The notes: generated by a model not told the origin, from the letters alone. 64,000 bases of DNA from Fimbriimonadaceae bacterium (GCA_019638675.1 JAHBTE010000001.1:2636605-2700604); one strand, 5' to 3'; positions 25,407 to 34,844 are shown, counted from the first letter of the stretch. Made by a program: numbers and translations.

Positions 25407-26548
25407 CGTGTTCCCTCTATGTGCATAGCTGAACCTTGCCAGTCGCGGAGCGCATCCCAAATTTCGTCATCAGTTAATCCGTAAGCCGTATCTCGCATGC
25501 CTTCTAAGTTAAAAGTGGGCTGTTGCCTCAGGAGCTTGGCTTTCATAACCGCGTAATCTGGGCCGCGTAGCAACATTCCGTTGCACCACATCACCGCCAT
25601 CCCACGGCTAAGAGGAGCAATTCGCCGCAGATCCTCTTCTCCGTAGCTTCGGAGCTTTTCCAGCGTTACCGCAGAATCTGCGTAAAGCAATATCGGCCCA
25701 CGGTCGCAACTTGCTTCGTATGTGACCACGATTCCAGGGAGCATTCGCTGCATAGCTAACGCAGTTCCAAGCCGGGCGAGCGTCATCGGACGGTCTATGC
25801 CGGCCGAAATCACAGCCCGCGCGTTACCCGCACCGTTAACTGTCGTTTTCTTCCCAATAGATTCAAGTACGTCTCTCGGCGCGAACATCACTTTGCTTTG
25901 CGGTGCAGCAGAAAGCACTTCTGTTGCCCGCAAGGCAATTACTGCCGGGTCAATATCGCCAGCGATGAAGAGCGACAATCCCCCACTCGCAAAAAATGCG
26001 GATGCCGAGCTCGCTAACTTCTCCGGCGTTAGGGTTGCCATCGCTTTGATGTCACCATGAACCGAAGGAACGGCTGGTTCAAACAAGCCTGCCCACGCGG
26101 CATCTAAGAACGGAGCAAAGTTGGCTCGAAAGGCTCCTTCTTCATCGATAATTCTGATTTCCTTATCGATTTCTTCTTGGCTGGTTTTGAGCGGCGCGAA
26201 CAGTTCCCGAATTGCTTCTACCGCAATCGCGGCTTTGTCGCTCGGCCCCATGATAACGAAACTTGCGCCGTCTCGTTCTGTGCGAGCGACAAGAGCCAAA
26301 CCCATAGATTCCAGCCGGCGATCTAACATCCCATCTGGCCCTTTTGCGATTAAGTGCTCAAGCAGGTGACGAGTTCCTGCCACGCCTCCATCACCTGGCA
26401 TAGAGGCCTGAGAAACAAACAAGCTGACGATAACTTCACCTTTATCGGCGGTTCGCTCGATACGGTACTTGGCTCCGTTCGGAAGTTCTTTTTGCAAGAT
26501 GTCATCGGATTGCCCGATGAGAAAAGCGCAAGCGAGTGAGGCAAACAT
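25403..26548 (-). CDS. M16 family zinc peptidase subunit
   Basis: 381 residues, short hydrophobic N-terminus suggesting export. The inverted zinc motif HLLEH at 61-65 and the downstream acidic helix EEIDKEIRIIDEEGAF supply the expected His, His and Glu ligands plus the catalytic Glu64. At 381 residues it is about half to three quarters of a typical dimeric M16 subunit. It starts on the TAATG overlap with the SDR gene and couples to its partner at 24192-25406. The substrate is unknown; peptide turnover in the periplasm is likely. Confidence 0.8.
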   Translation of the reverse strand: MFASLACAFLIGQSDDILQKELPNGAKYRIERTADKGEVIVSLFVSQASMPGDGGVAGTRHLLEHLIAKGPDGMLDRRLESMGLALVARTERDGASFVIMGPSDKAAIAVEAIRELFAPLKTSQEEIDKEIRIIDEEGAFRANFAPFLDAAWAGLFEPAVPSVHGDIKAMATLTPEKLASSASAFFASGGLSLFIAGDIDPAVIALRATEVLSAAPQSKVMFAPRDVLESIGKKTTVNGAGNARAVISAGIDRPMTLARLGTALAMQRMLPGIVVTYEASCDRGPILLYADSAVTLEKLRSYGEEDLRRIAPLSRGMAVMWCNGMLLRGPDYAVMKAKLLRQQPTFNLEGMRDTAYGLTDDEIWDALRDWQGSAMHIEGTR

Positions 26549-27291
26549 TAGCGTAAGTAACTGGCTCCGTTAATATCTATGACATTGCCGCTAAGATATG
26601 CAGCTTCATCGCGTAACAAGAACGAAACGACTGCCGCACAGTCTTCTGGTCGAGCCATTCGGCCAAGCGGAATCCCCGCCAAGATTTCTGGAAGTCGGTC
26701 TCCCATCCCTTCTCGGGCCATTGCGGTTTCCACCCAACCCGGCGCAATTGCAAAGTGTTGCACGTTCTTCCCTGCATGCTCGACGGCTAGAGCTTTGGTT
26801 AAGTTCAAAAGTGCCGCTTTGCTGGCAGAATAAAATGCGGCGCCAGGTTCACCCCTGTGCCCGACCCGGCTACAAACGTTAACGACTTTCCCGCCACCGC
26901 TGGCAATAAAGTGCTTAGAAGCATCGCGAACTAACCATGCGGGAGATTCAAAGTTTACGGTCATACACCGGTTGAAGGCGGTTTCAAAAACCGCATCGTT
27001 GGATTCTGCGAAATCCATAGTGAGATAGACGCCTGCATTGTTCACGAGCGCGTGGATTGGCCCATCCTTCAAAACCCGCTCCATCAGTTTTCTGGCGAGG
27101 CGTACATCGCCCAGGTTTGCTTCGTATACTCCGCTTGCGCGGTCGCCTAATAACTGGACAACTTCATCGGCATCTTTGCGTTTTTCGTTGAAATGCGTTG
27201 CCACTTGCCACCCGTCGGTAGCGAGCCTGAGAGCAATCGCTTTTCCAATTCCGCGAGAAGACCCCGTCACAAGGACTCTTTTTGATGCCAT
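26548..27291 (-). CDS. Short-chain dehydrogenase/reductase (FabG-like)
   Basis: 247 residues, classical SDR. The NAD(P)-binding loop is TGSSRGIG (9-16), followed by NNAG, the catalytic YSASK and the PGWVET segment. FabG-type 3-oxoacyl reductases and sugar dehydrogenases both fit. First gene of a three-gene operon with the two M16 proteins, which gives no clear pathway. ATG 27289-27291 begins directly before the Rossmann strand (KRVLVTGSS). Confidence 0.85.
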   Translation of the reverse strand: MASKRVLVTGSSRGIGKAIALRLATDGWQVATHFNEKRKDADEVVQLLGDRASGVYEANLGDVRLARKLMERVLKDGPIHALVNNAGVYLTMDFAESNDAVFETAFNRCMTVNFESPAWLVRDASKHFIASGGGKVVNVCSRVGHRGEPGAAFYSASKAALLNLTKALAVEHAGKNVQHFAIAPGWVETAMAREGMGDRLPEILAGIPLGRMARPEDCAAVVSFLLRDEAAYLSGNVIDINGASYLR

Positions 27292-27349
27292 GCACTAAAC
27301 TGTGACACAGATTGACGCGTATATTCCTTAGACTCAGCCGAGAGAATCA

Positions 27350-28651
27350 ATGAAATTTAACCAAAAGTGGCCCATCCTATTTACACCAGTTGTCGGAATC
27401 TTGGCATTTGGGGTGTTTTTTAGTCCAAAACCAAGCGCAAAACCGATGCCTCAGGCTTCCCCGGCTGGAGTCAAAGCCGTTACTTACGCTGAGCATGTCG
27501 CTCCGATTCTCAATAACAGTTGTGTTAAATGCCACAGGCCAGGACAGTCGGCTCCATTTTCGCTAATCGGCTACGATAACGCCAAACGATACTCAGACAT
27601 GATTGCTCTTGCGACTTCCAAGAAGCGTATGCCGCCCTGGAAGGCGGTTCCGGGCGATGTTGCTTTCTTAGATGACACCCACCTCAGCGACGAACAAATC
27701 ACGCTTCTGAGTGCATGGGCGGATGCTGGGGCACCACGCGGGGACAAATCGATAGAACCAGCAACTCCAACATTTACTGAAGGCTGGGCTCTCGGAAAGC
27801 CAGACATGCTCCTGGAAATGCCTTATGAATTTGAACTTGGTGCCGATGGAAGCGACGAATACTGGAACTTCGTCATCACCCCCAATATCACTAAGCCAAC
27901 CTATGTTTCTGCGATTGACGTAGAACCAGGTAATAAGCGAATTGTCCACCACGTTATCGCGTTTTTGGATAAGAAGCAGCAAGGCAAAAAGTTAGTTCAA
28001 TCTCGAGGGGACAAGAAGTCAGGTTACAAAACCACTGGCGGTGGCGTTGGATTCACTCCTGATGGTTCGCTGGGCGGCTGGGCGCCGGGAGCCAAGCAAT
28101 CTCGACTGCCCGATCACGCAGGAATGCTAATTGAGCCGGGCACTGATATCATTCTGCAAGTCCACTACAACAAGAGTGGAAAGCCTGAGAAGGATCAAAC
28201 CAAGGTTGCGGTCTATTTGAATCAAGGCGTGCCGAAGGAGCAGGTTGATGTCGCGTTTATTCCGAATCCGTTTATTCGCATTCTTCCAGGCAAAGCTGAA
28301 CAGAAGTTCAAGACAGAAATTCCAATTCCGGCAAAGATCAAAATCTATTCGCTGATGCCGCACATGCACTTGCTGGGCCGCGAAATGAAAGCCACGGCAA
28401 TCTATCCCGATGGTAAAGAAAAGATGCTGATCGAAGTCAAAGATTGGGATTTCAACTGGCAGCTCATCTACAACTTGAAAACGCCAGAGATTCTGCCAGC
28501 GGGAAGCAAGTTGCGTTTGGAAGCCGAATATGACAATTCGGTTGATAATCCGTTCCAGCCCCACGATCCACCCAAATTAGTGCGGTGGGGTGAAGAAACC
28601 ACAGACGAAATGATGCTGTTAGTCGCTGGGATTACGGTTCTCAAAGACTGA
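27350..28651 (+). CDS. Cytochrome c / copper type II ascorbate-dependent monooxygenase-like fusion
   Basis: 433 residues. An N-terminal membrane anchor (about 8-25) is followed by a cytochrome c-like segment with heme motif CVKCH (58-62) and a possible Met ligand in KKRMPPW. The second half has the copper ligands of the PHM/DBM family in order: HH in IVHHVIAF, His in LQVHYNKSG, His-x-His in MPHMHLLG and a late Met near DEMM. These proteins are common in Planctomycetes and relatives but uncharacterised; a copper-dependent hydroxylation with heme as electron donor is plausible. It is followed 16 bp later by an unknown membrane protein. Confidence 0.75.
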   Translation: MKFNQKWPILFTPVVGILAFGVFFSPKPSAKPMPQASPAGVKAVTYAEHVAPILNNSCVKCHRPGQSAPFSLIGYDNAKRYSDMIALATSKKRMPPWKAVPGDVAFLDDTHLSDEQITLLSAWADAGAPRGDKSIEPATPTFTEGWALGKPDMLLEMPYEFELGADGSDEYWNFVITPNITKPTYVSAIDVEPGNKRIVHHVIAFLDKKQQGKKLVQSRGDKKSGYKTTGGGVGFTPDGSLGGWAPGAKQSRLPDHAGMLIEPGTDIILQVHYNKSGKPEKDQTKVAVYLNQGVPKEQVDVAFIPNPFIRILPGKAEQKFKTEIPIPAKIKIYSLMPHMHLLGREMKATAIYPDGKEKMLIEVKDWDFNWQLIYNLKTPEILPAGSKLRLEAEYDNSVDNPFQPHDPPKLVRWGEETTDEMMLLVAGITVLKD

Positions 28652-28667
28652 CACTATTTGAGGGCCG

Positions 28668-29246
28668 ATGAAGACTAGTCAGCAAAAACATCGGCTCCGC
28701 GTTTTGACCAAAGTTGTTCTATTCATCGCCTTCATTGTAGGGATGATCGGACTTTCGTTGTTACCAATTCTCAAAATCAAACAGCCGGATATTCTCACGA
28801 CGATTCTGCTCACAAAAGATGGTGGCGGAATTCAACCGGAAATAAAAGGCGAAGAATTCAGCGAAATGGTGAGCACATATGGTCAAACAACGGGAAACGG
28901 AGACTTCAAATACGATTGGCCCCAAAACGTAAGAGAAGTTTTAGGTGACAAGTCAGAAGCACGGGTCTTAGACTATGAGCTCGCAAACTTGATTCTGGAT
29001 AAAGACTCAGAAAAGTTCATTCAGTTCAATACCTGGGATAATTTGCGCGAGGAACCTTACCAAAGAATCACCATTCTCATCCGACGCAAAACACCTGATT
29101 CCATCCAAATCAACCTGAAAGGGATACCACTACAAAAAGAAAGCAATATCTTTACTACAACTCAATATTCTTGTAACGATAAAGGGTGCACTTTGGAAAA
29201 AAGCAGCTGGGTTCAGCCCGTCGATTTATGGGCGTACTTAGATTAA
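28668..29246 (+). CDS. Hypothetical membrane-anchored protein
   Basis: 192 residues. A basic N-terminus and a single membrane helix at about 14-34 (VVLFIAFIVGMIGLSLLPIL) anchor a C-terminal soluble domain, presumably outside the cytoplasm. Two cysteines (CNDKGC) near the C-terminus could form a disulfide. No recognised family. It is 16 bp after the cytochrome c/monooxygenase fusion and probably in the same transcript, which ends at the terminator at 29269. Confidence 0.55.
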   Translation: MKTSQQKHRLRVLTKVVLFIAFIVGMIGLSLLPILKIKQPDILTTILLTKDGGGIQPEIKGEEFSEMVSTYGQTTGNGDFKYDWPQNVREVLGDKSEARVLDYELANLILDKDSEKFIQFNTWDNLREEPYQRITILIRRKTPDSIQINLKGIPLQKESNIFTTTQYSCNDKGCTLEKSSWVQPVDLWAYLD

Positions 29247-29268
29247 GCAAAATAACTAAAATAAAGAA

Positions 29269-29300
29269 CCCCGACCTGAGATGGTCGGGGATTTTTTTTA
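29269..29300. terminator. Rho-independent terminator
   Basis: CCCCGACC (29269-29276) pairs with GGTCGGGG (29283-29290) around TGAGAT, followed by A and a run of eight or more T. The minus-strand side (TTCTTTATTTT) could also stop the convergent greA operon. Confidence 0.88.
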
Positions 29301-29492
29301 TGCACCCAGGAGATCAAGTTCATGACGAAGCCCGATCAACGAGTCGTTGGGTTCGCTAAAACCCGTACTCTCCCAGGTGGTTCCGTTTATGGTTATCCAT
29401 CGTGTGGCACCACCTCCTTTGGTTTTTAGATTTATCGCCTGGCAAGCCAACCGACTATTAAACAGACGTCTTTTGGGGAAAGTCAGTTGCAA
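29298..29492 (-). CDS. Doubtful small ORF after the greA-lipoprotein operon
   Basis: 64 codons opening at TTG 29490-29492 with no ribosome-binding site. It is in the right place to be the last gene of the greA operon, between the lipoprotein stop (29502) and the terminator, but the product (mixed, basic, no signal or membrane segment) matches nothing I know. It may be non-coding. Apart from this frame, the 29301-29501 interval holds no recognisable feature. Confidence 0.2.
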   Translation of the reverse strand: MQLTFPKRRLFNSRLACQAINLKTKGGGATRWITINGTTWESTGFSEPNDSLIGLRHELDLLGA

Positions 29493-29501
29493 CGAAATGA
29501 A

Positions 29502-30164
29502 CTAATTTGTGCCGGATTCCGCAGTTGCAGTTGATAACATCTGGTCAGCCGAAGCAACGTCGCGCTGAGCAGAATCAACGTTCATTCTCAGGCGATCCAT
29601 CAAGGTGGCAAGTCCAAGAACCGTGGTGACAGTAAAAGTCTCTTTGGTTTCAGGAACCGTGCAGATCATCAATCTCACCGATCCACTATTCCAGAAAGCG
29701 TACTTCGCAGTTCGACCTTCAATTTTGGTCGTCGGCTCACCGTACACAAAGGTGTAGCGGGTGAGGATGTCATCGTGTTTTTCCTGCGAAATCGAATTCC
29801 AGGCATCGAGCGCAAGAACAAGGTCATCTTCTCTACCGACCATTGAAACTGTTCTTTCTGGGGACTCCCAACCTACAGAATTGAATCCACTGCCAAATCC
29901 CGGTGGGAGTTCTTTGAGAAGCACGGCTCGATCTGGCTTGCGGAATCCGCCAATCAACGAGGCTCCAAGTTTTTGACCAAGCCGAACCGAAGATTGCGGG
30001 GTCATCAGTGCCAGATTGCTGGTCAGTGCATCACTGTCAATAGTGATGTCGTCTGCGGTGACGGTTTCGGTTTGTACGCCGTTGACGGTGAACTGTGAAG
30101 CATCACAACCGACGATGAACATCATCGGAACCAAGAGGATTAAGTGAGCAACGCGCGGCTTCAT
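29502..30164 (-). CDS. Lipoprotein of unknown function
   Basis: 220 residues. The signal peptide ends in lipobox MFIVGC (Cys20). The mature part has no domain I recognise; the segment from about 100 to 190 looks globular, and the C-terminal 30 residues are helical and polar (DRLRMNVDSAQRDVASADQ). It starts three bases after greA stops, so it is expressed with greA. ATG 30162-30164 begins the signal sequence. Confidence 0.65.
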   Translation of the reverse strand: MKPRVAHLILLVPMMFIVGCDASQFTVNGVQTETVTADDITIDSDALTSNLALMTPQSSVRLGQKLGASLIGGFRKPDRAVLLKELPPGFGSGFNSVGWESPERTVSMVGREDDLVLALDAWNSISQEKHDDILTRYTFVYGEPTTKIEGRTAKYAFWNSGSVRLMICTVPETKETFTVTTVLGLATLMDRLRMNVDSAQRDVASADQMLSTATAESGTN

Positions 30165-30167
30165 TGT

Positions 30168-30635
30168 TTATTTTATTGACAAAATCTTGTACTTTTGCAA
30201 ACCACCGGGCGTTTCGACTTCAATCGTGTCGCCTTCTGATCTTTCGAGTAACGCCGTGCCCATCGGTGAAGCAACGGAGATCAAATCGTTTGCTGGGTCG
30301 GCTTCAAACGCCCCAACCAGAGTGATGTTCATTTTGTCGCCCCATTCCAAATCTTCTAAGGAAATCTTTGAGCCAAGGCTCGCGGTTCCATCAGTCGCTT
30401 TTGCTTCTACGATTTGTGCATGCAGAACAATCCGTTCCAACTCAGCGATGCGTGATTCGAGACGAGTTTGGTTTAACTTTGCTTCGTGATACATAGCGTT
30501 TTCACGCAAGTCACCGTGCGACTTAGCCTCGCGAATGTTATCCGCGATGCGTTGTCTTTCGTGACCTTTCAGGAATTCAAGCTCCTTTTTGAGCTTGTCA
30601 AATCCTTCTTGAGAAAGCATTGTATCGTTCGACAT
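30168..30635 (-). CDS. greA: Transcription elongation factor GreA
   Basis: 155 residues, normal length. The N-terminal coiled coil has the acidic tip region (SHGDLRENAMYHEAK) that enters the RNA polymerase secondary channel to stimulate transcript cleavage. The C-terminal FKBP-like domain ends with ISVASPMGTALLERSEGD. It is 57 bp downstream of the Kef-type antiporter and directly upstream of a lipoprotein. Confidence 0.95.
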   Translation of the reverse strand: MSNDTMLSQEGFDKLKKELEFLKGHERQRIADNIREAKSHGDLRENAMYHEAKLNQTRLESRIAELERIVLHAQIVEAKATDGTASLGSKISLEDLEWGDKMNITLVGAFEADPANDLISVASPMGTALLERSEGDTIEVETPGGLQKYKILSIK

Positions 30636-30691
30636 ATGAACTTATCATTCTACATCACGCACAGCTTGAACCCAACTCGGTCCTCATACGC

Positions 30692-32386
30692 CTAGGCATA
30701 CGGTTGATCCGAATCCCATTTGAGCTGTTCGGTTGGAGTGGCTCTTTCTTCTAGATGCAGAAGATCAACGGCCTTTTTGCCGACTCGGCGTCCAACTAGC
30801 ATTTCTTCGTCGACGACTTGATCGGCTCCCACCATATCGAGTTCTTCAGCGTAAATGTGATACCGGCTCCGACTAATCACTGGAACCTGCGGTGCGAGTT
30901 GCTTGCACATAGAAACCGCCATACGGCAGGCTGTGTGGTCGCTGATTGTGACAATCACGGCCTTGGCAGTTGGTACGCCAGCGATTTCCAAAAGCTCGAT
31001 GCTTGATGCATCGCCGATAATCGCGCGGTGTCCGCAAGATTCGGCCAGTCGAACCAGCTTCGGGTCAAGGTCAATGACTAACTTGGGCCAATCCACGGAA
31101 GCGATCACCGAGCAAGCGGCTTGTCCAGCCTCACCATAGCCAATAATCACCAAGTGTCCAGACATCACATTTGGCCTGGCTTCCCGCTCGCTACGGGCCA
31201 GCTTACGGGCGGGGAAAATTCGCTTGGCAATGCTCCGGGCGAAGGGCAAAGCATGAGCCACGGTAAACGGTGTCACGACTAAGGTCACCAAAGTTGTGGA
31301 AATAACGAGTTGGAATACGTCCTTCGTCAGTAGGCCGCCTTGCTCCCCGATGCTCATCAAAACAAATGAGAACTCTCCAATCTGGCTTAACGTGATCGCT
31401 GTCGCCATGACTTCAATAATCCCGCGTACAAATGGCCGCAAGGCAAAGTAGGTTGCTACTGCTTTGACAAGCAAAACAACAATAGTTGCGCCAAGCACCC
31501 AGTGCAAGTGCATCGCCATCCAAGTGAGATCGGCAAGCAGTCCAACACTCACAAAAAAGATCGTCACAAATAACGTTCTGAGCGGCAACATATCCGACCG
31601 CATTTGGTCGGAGAATTTAGAATCCGCAAGCAGCATCCCGGCGAAAAATGCTCCGAGCGCAGGCGAAAGTTTGAGTTCATGAGCCGCCCAAGTGGCTCCC
31701 ACACAAGTAACAACGGCGAGGATGATCGGTAGTTCTCGATTTTGTGCCACCACTTTTTCGTGCAGAAGCCGGGGCACAACTTGGCTCACAAAAATGATCA
31801 AGACAACTACTAAGAAAATCGCTCCCATGATTGCCTGAGTGACTTCTTGAGCGATTCGGTTTGAGCCAGATGCAACAAAAGTGACCGCCAATACGAGCGG
31901 TACAACCGCGATATCTTGAATGAGAAGAACTCCCAACGCGGTTTTGCCATGTACGGAATCAAGATCGTTTCGATTTCTTAGAACCCGCATAACAACTGCA
32001 GTTGAACTCAATGAACCAGCCGCCCCCAGAACAAACGCCGCCTGCAAACTTAATCCAAATGCCGCACCGACTCCTGTAAACACAATTACACAAGCAAGCA
32101 CCATGGCGGCACCGCCGAACAATATCCCCGAACCGAGCCGCTTCAAACTTCGCCAACTGAATTCCAAGCCGATAGTAAACAGGAGCAGAGCTACGCCGAT
32201 CTCGGCAATGACTTTGACCTGCTCGTTTTCTTGAACTAGCCCGAATCCGCCCTGCCCGACCGCCGCACCAGCAAGCAAATATCCAATGATCGAACTGATT
32301 TTTAGTCGCTCAAAAATAAGGCCAAGCAAGAGGGCCGCCGATAAGGCGATCAATAAATCTAGAATCATTCCCCAACCGGTGTTCAT
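30692..32386 (-). CDS. Kef/CPA2-type cation:proton antiporter with RCK (TrkA-N) domain
   Basis: 564 residues. Twelve or so membrane helices occupy about 1-385, with the conserved IGYLLAGAAVGQGGFGL, GLEFSWRSLKRLG and the ion-site region LIQDIAVVPLV. A cytoplasmic nucleotide-binding RCK-N domain follows (HLVIIGYGEAGQAACSVI at about 408 on; second strand VIDLDP). No second regulatory RCK-C domain is obvious. It probably exchanges K+ or Na+ for protons. It starts six bases after the glycosyltransferase stops. Confidence 0.88.
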   Translation of the reverse strand: MNTGWGMILDLLIALSAALLLGLIFERLKISSIIGYLLAGAAVGQGGFGLVQENEQVKVIAEIGVALLLFTIGLEFSWRSLKRLGSGILFGGAAMVLACVIVFTGVGAAFGLSLQAAFVLGAAGSLSSTAVVMRVLRNRNDLDSVHGKTALGVLLIQDIAVVPLVLAVTFVASGSNRIAQEVTQAIMGAIFLVVVLIIFVSQVVPRLLHEKVVAQNRELPIILAVVTCVGATWAAHELKLSPALGAFFAGMLLADSKFSDQMRSDMLPLRTLFVTIFFVSVGLLADLTWMAMHLHWVLGATIVVLLVKAVATYFALRPFVRGIIEVMATAITLSQIGEFSFVLMSIGEQGGLLTKDVFQLVISTTLVTLVVTPFTVAHALPFARSIAKRIFPARKLARSEREARPNVMSGHLVIIGYGEAGQAACSVIASVDWPKLVIDLDPKLVRLAESCGHRAIIGDASSIELLEIAGVPTAKAVIVTISDHTACRMAVSMCKQLAPQVPVISRSRYHIYAEELDMVGADQVVDEEMLVGRRVGKKAVDLLHLEERATPTEQLKWDSDQPYA

Positions 32387-32392
32387 GGTTGG

Positions 32393-33481
32393 TTAAGCCT
32401 TGCGGATCGCTCGGTCGTAAACTGCTTCCATCCGCTCCATCATTTGTTCGAACGTAAACCGCTCGTGAATGAGTTGAAGAGCGTTGGTGCCCATTTCCTT
32501 TCGCTCAGCTTCGTGGTTAAGCAAATAATTCATGCCGCCGCTGAATGCTTCTGCGGTCTGATCAACTAGTAACCCAGTTTTTTCGTGAATGACGAGTTCA
32601 TCCACTCCGCCGATGTTTGCCCCGACTACTGGGCGCTCGCGAGCCATGCTTTCGATAACCGCTAGCGGACACGCTTCGGCAGAACTCGGAAGGATCGAAA
32701 AATCCATTGCGTCAAGCAATCGGGCAACGTCGTCTCGATTGCCAGTAAATGTCACTCGTCTGTCTAAGTCGCGACGAGAGACTTCTTTCTTGAGAAAGTC
32801 CGAAAACTCGCCTTGGTCGCGCCCTACAAACATGATGTGGGCATCGGGCGATTCGGTCAGAACTTGCGGTAATGCGTTGACGGCTATGAGATGGCCTTTT
32901 TCTTCTGCAACCCGACCTACAAGTCCAACCAGCTTGCGTTCTTTTGGAATCCCAAATTCATCGAAGACATCAGTCGATGATGGGTAGCTCACATCGTGAA
33001 AATCTGTACCGTTGTGAACAACATCAATGTAGTTTGCTGGGACACCCGCATTGGTGAGCAAACCTTCGATGTAGTTGCTAACTGCCACCATGCGGTTTGA
33101 GCCCCGCGCCGCCATCCGATAAACAAAATAGTTCGTTTTCACGTGCACGCTGCATACCAAAGGGGTGCCAGCAAATGCGGTTGCAACAAGGCTGAGGTAG
33201 GCGGCCCGACTGAGGTGGGCGTGGACTAAATCGAACTTTTGGCGTCGAGCGAGAGACACCATGTAGCGCATGGCCGCAAATCCGCTGGCTTTACGCATAT
33301 CGAGCTGGTGAACTGGGATATCTTCGTTTTTGAGTTCGTCCCGAATCCAGTCAATGGGAGGACTGACGACCTCCACGTGGTGGCCCTCAGATCGAAGGCG
33401 ACGGGCAAGCGCAACCGTATGTCGCTCAGCCCCCGACGTGGCAGAACTAGAAACCACTTGGAGAAATCGTAAAGATCGCAC
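32393..33481 (-). CDS. Glycosyltransferase family 4
   Basis: 362 residues from GTG 33479-33481, with GGGAG upstream (33487-33491) and TATAAT on the minus strand at 33513-33508. GT-B fold: the N-terminal SSATSGAERHTVALARRL, the mid linker VHNGTD, and the nucleotide-sugar site PSSAEACPLAVIESMARERPVV (E-x7-E pattern). It is a retaining transferase acting in polysaccharide, glycolipid or LPS synthesis. It is divergent from the MFS gene at 33564 and heads the operon GT4-antiporter-greA-lipoprotein. Confidence 0.88.
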   Translation of the reverse strand: MRSLRFLQVVSSSATSGAERHTVALARRLRSEGHHVEVVSPPIDWIRDELKNEDIPVHQLDMRKASGFAAMRYMVSLARRQKFDLVHAHLSRAAYLSLVATAFAGTPLVCSVHVKTNYFVYRMAARGSNRMVAVSNYIEGLLTNAGVPANYIDVVHNGTDFHDVSYPSSTDVFDEFGIPKERKLVGLVGRVAEEKGHLIAVNALPQVLTESPDAHIMFVGRDQGEFSDFLKKEVSRRDLDRRVTFTGNRDDVARLLDAMDFSILPSSAEACPLAVIESMARERPVVGANIGGVDELVIHEKTGLLVDQTAEAFSGGMNYLLNHEAERKEMGTNALQLIHERFTFEQMMERMEAVYDRAIRKA

Positions 33482-33563
33482 GCTCGCTCCCGCTCATACC
33501 CTTTGCAATTATACCAATCTCAAGCCCCATAGAAAGTGCCATAAGTAGCGTATCCTCATTCTT

Positions 33564-34814
33564 ATGGCTAACCCTATTCGGAGTGGAATTGACTTACTCC
33601 GAAACTGGCCAGCATTTAGAGTCTTCCAACATAGAGACTTTCGTTTACTGTGGTTTGGTGCCCTCATTTCATTTACTGGCACGCAAGTTCAAATGGTCGC
33701 CCAAGGGGCTTATGTTTATCACATTACCGGAAGCAAAACCTCGTTGGGGATGGTCGCCTTTTTCAGCATGATTCCGGTGACTTTCTTGAGCCCAATCGTA
33801 GGCGTCTTAGTTGACTTGTTGGATCGCAGGAAAATCCTTATTGCGACCAGTACAATTTTGGGATTGGCTGCAGTGTTTAACGCAACGGCAGCTTCGCTCG
33901 GAGTCTTAACCTTTGTTCAAATTCTCTGCGTTGCTTTGATTGGGGGCTTGGTGCAGTGTGTTGAGCCGACCTCGCGACAAACCATTGTCCGCGAAGTTGT
34001 GGGCGAAGAGCAACTCGCTCAAGCTGTTCCGTTGCAAGCTATGACATTCAATTTGGCTCGGGCAGTTGGCCCCGCACTGGGTGGGATACTGACAGCCGCA
34101 TTCGGAATAGCTATTTGCTTTTGGGTAAATGCCGTCAGCTACATCGCGATACTTTACGCGGCGGTCGCTTTGCGAACCAGGATTCAACCCCGTACGACTC
34201 GCGCTCAGCCGATCAAGGACTTGATCTTTGAGGGGATGCTTTTTACAATGCGTGACCGCTCTCTGCGCATGCTGTTTATCATGGAAGGGGTTCTTTCTAC
34301 TTTTGGGGTTCCCTATATCTTCCAAATGCCCGCTATTGCCAAGGACTTGCTTCACCTTAACGAAGCCGGACTGGGCTTATGTTACAGTTCCGTTGGAATA
34401 GGTGCACTGATCGGTCTGATAACAACTGCAACGATTTCCAGCAAGCCACTCAAAACAAAGATCGTACTGATCGCGATGTGCGGGTTTGGGGTGAGTATGG
34501 TCGCCCTTTCATTCACCAAATCTATATACTTTGCCGCTCCAGCATTGGCGTGTTTGGGAGCAGGGGCGATTTCACAATTCAACACCACAAATACCCTTTT
34601 TCAGTTGCTCTCACCCCCGGCCCTGCGAGGGCGGGTTCTTTCGATGCATATGTGGGCGATTGCCGGTTTGGCACCGCTCGGCAACCTAGCAATGGGTTCG
34701 CTAGCTGACGGAATCGGCCTATCGCGTACTCTTTTGTTCGGCGGCACGATTGTGGGGATCGGTGGAATCGTCGCCTTTATGCTGCGTAAGAACTTGAGAG
34801 AGCCTGATCAATAA
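33564..34814 (+). CDS. MFS transporter (MFS_3/EntS-like exporter)
   Basis: 416 residues, about twelve membrane helices. The N-terminal FRLLWFGALISFTGTQVQMVAQGAYVY and the loop GVLVDLLDRRKILI after helix 2 are typical of the MFS_3 group that includes the enterobactin exporter. The second half has the usual LRGRVLSMHMWA motif between helices 10 and 11. Substrate unknown. A second member of the same group is at 56362-57726. The gene is divergent from GT4 with an 82-bp intergenic region. Confidence 0.85.
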   Translation: MANPIRSGIDLLRNWPAFRVFQHRDFRLLWFGALISFTGTQVQMVAQGAYVYHITGSKTSLGMVAFFSMIPVTFLSPIVGVLVDLLDRRKILIATSTILGLAAVFNATAASLGVLTFVQILCVALIGGLVQCVEPTSRQTIVREVVGEEQLAQAVPLQAMTFNLARAVGPALGGILTAAFGIAICFWVNAVSYIAILYAAVALRTRIQPRTTRAQPIKDLIFEGMLFTMRDRSLRMLFIMEGVLSTFGVPYIFQMPAIAKDLLHLNEAGLGLCYSSVGIGALIGLITTATISSKPLKTKIVLIAMCGFGVSMVALSFTKSIYFAAPALACLGAGAISQFNTTNTLFQLLSPPALRGRVLSMHMWAIAGLAPLGNLAMGSLADGIGLSRTLLFGGTIVGIGGIVAFMLRKNLREPDQ

Positions 34815-34817
34815 AAA

Positions 34818-34844
34818 ACGGGCCAGAAATTTCATCTGGCCCGT
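34818..34844 (-). terminator. Terminator of the DUF4382-type lipoprotein gene
   Basis: Perfect 10-bp stem ACGGGCCAGA / TCTGGCCCGT (34818-34827 with 34835-34844), seven-base loop. The A-run at 34813-34818 gives T6 on the minus strand; the plus side lacks a T-run, so it is best assigned to the minus-strand gene. Confidence 0.85.

Noticed and set aside
29322-29429. 35-codon plus-strand ORF after the terminator
   Set aside because: Too short, no ribosome-binding site, and it starts right after a terminator with no promoter.
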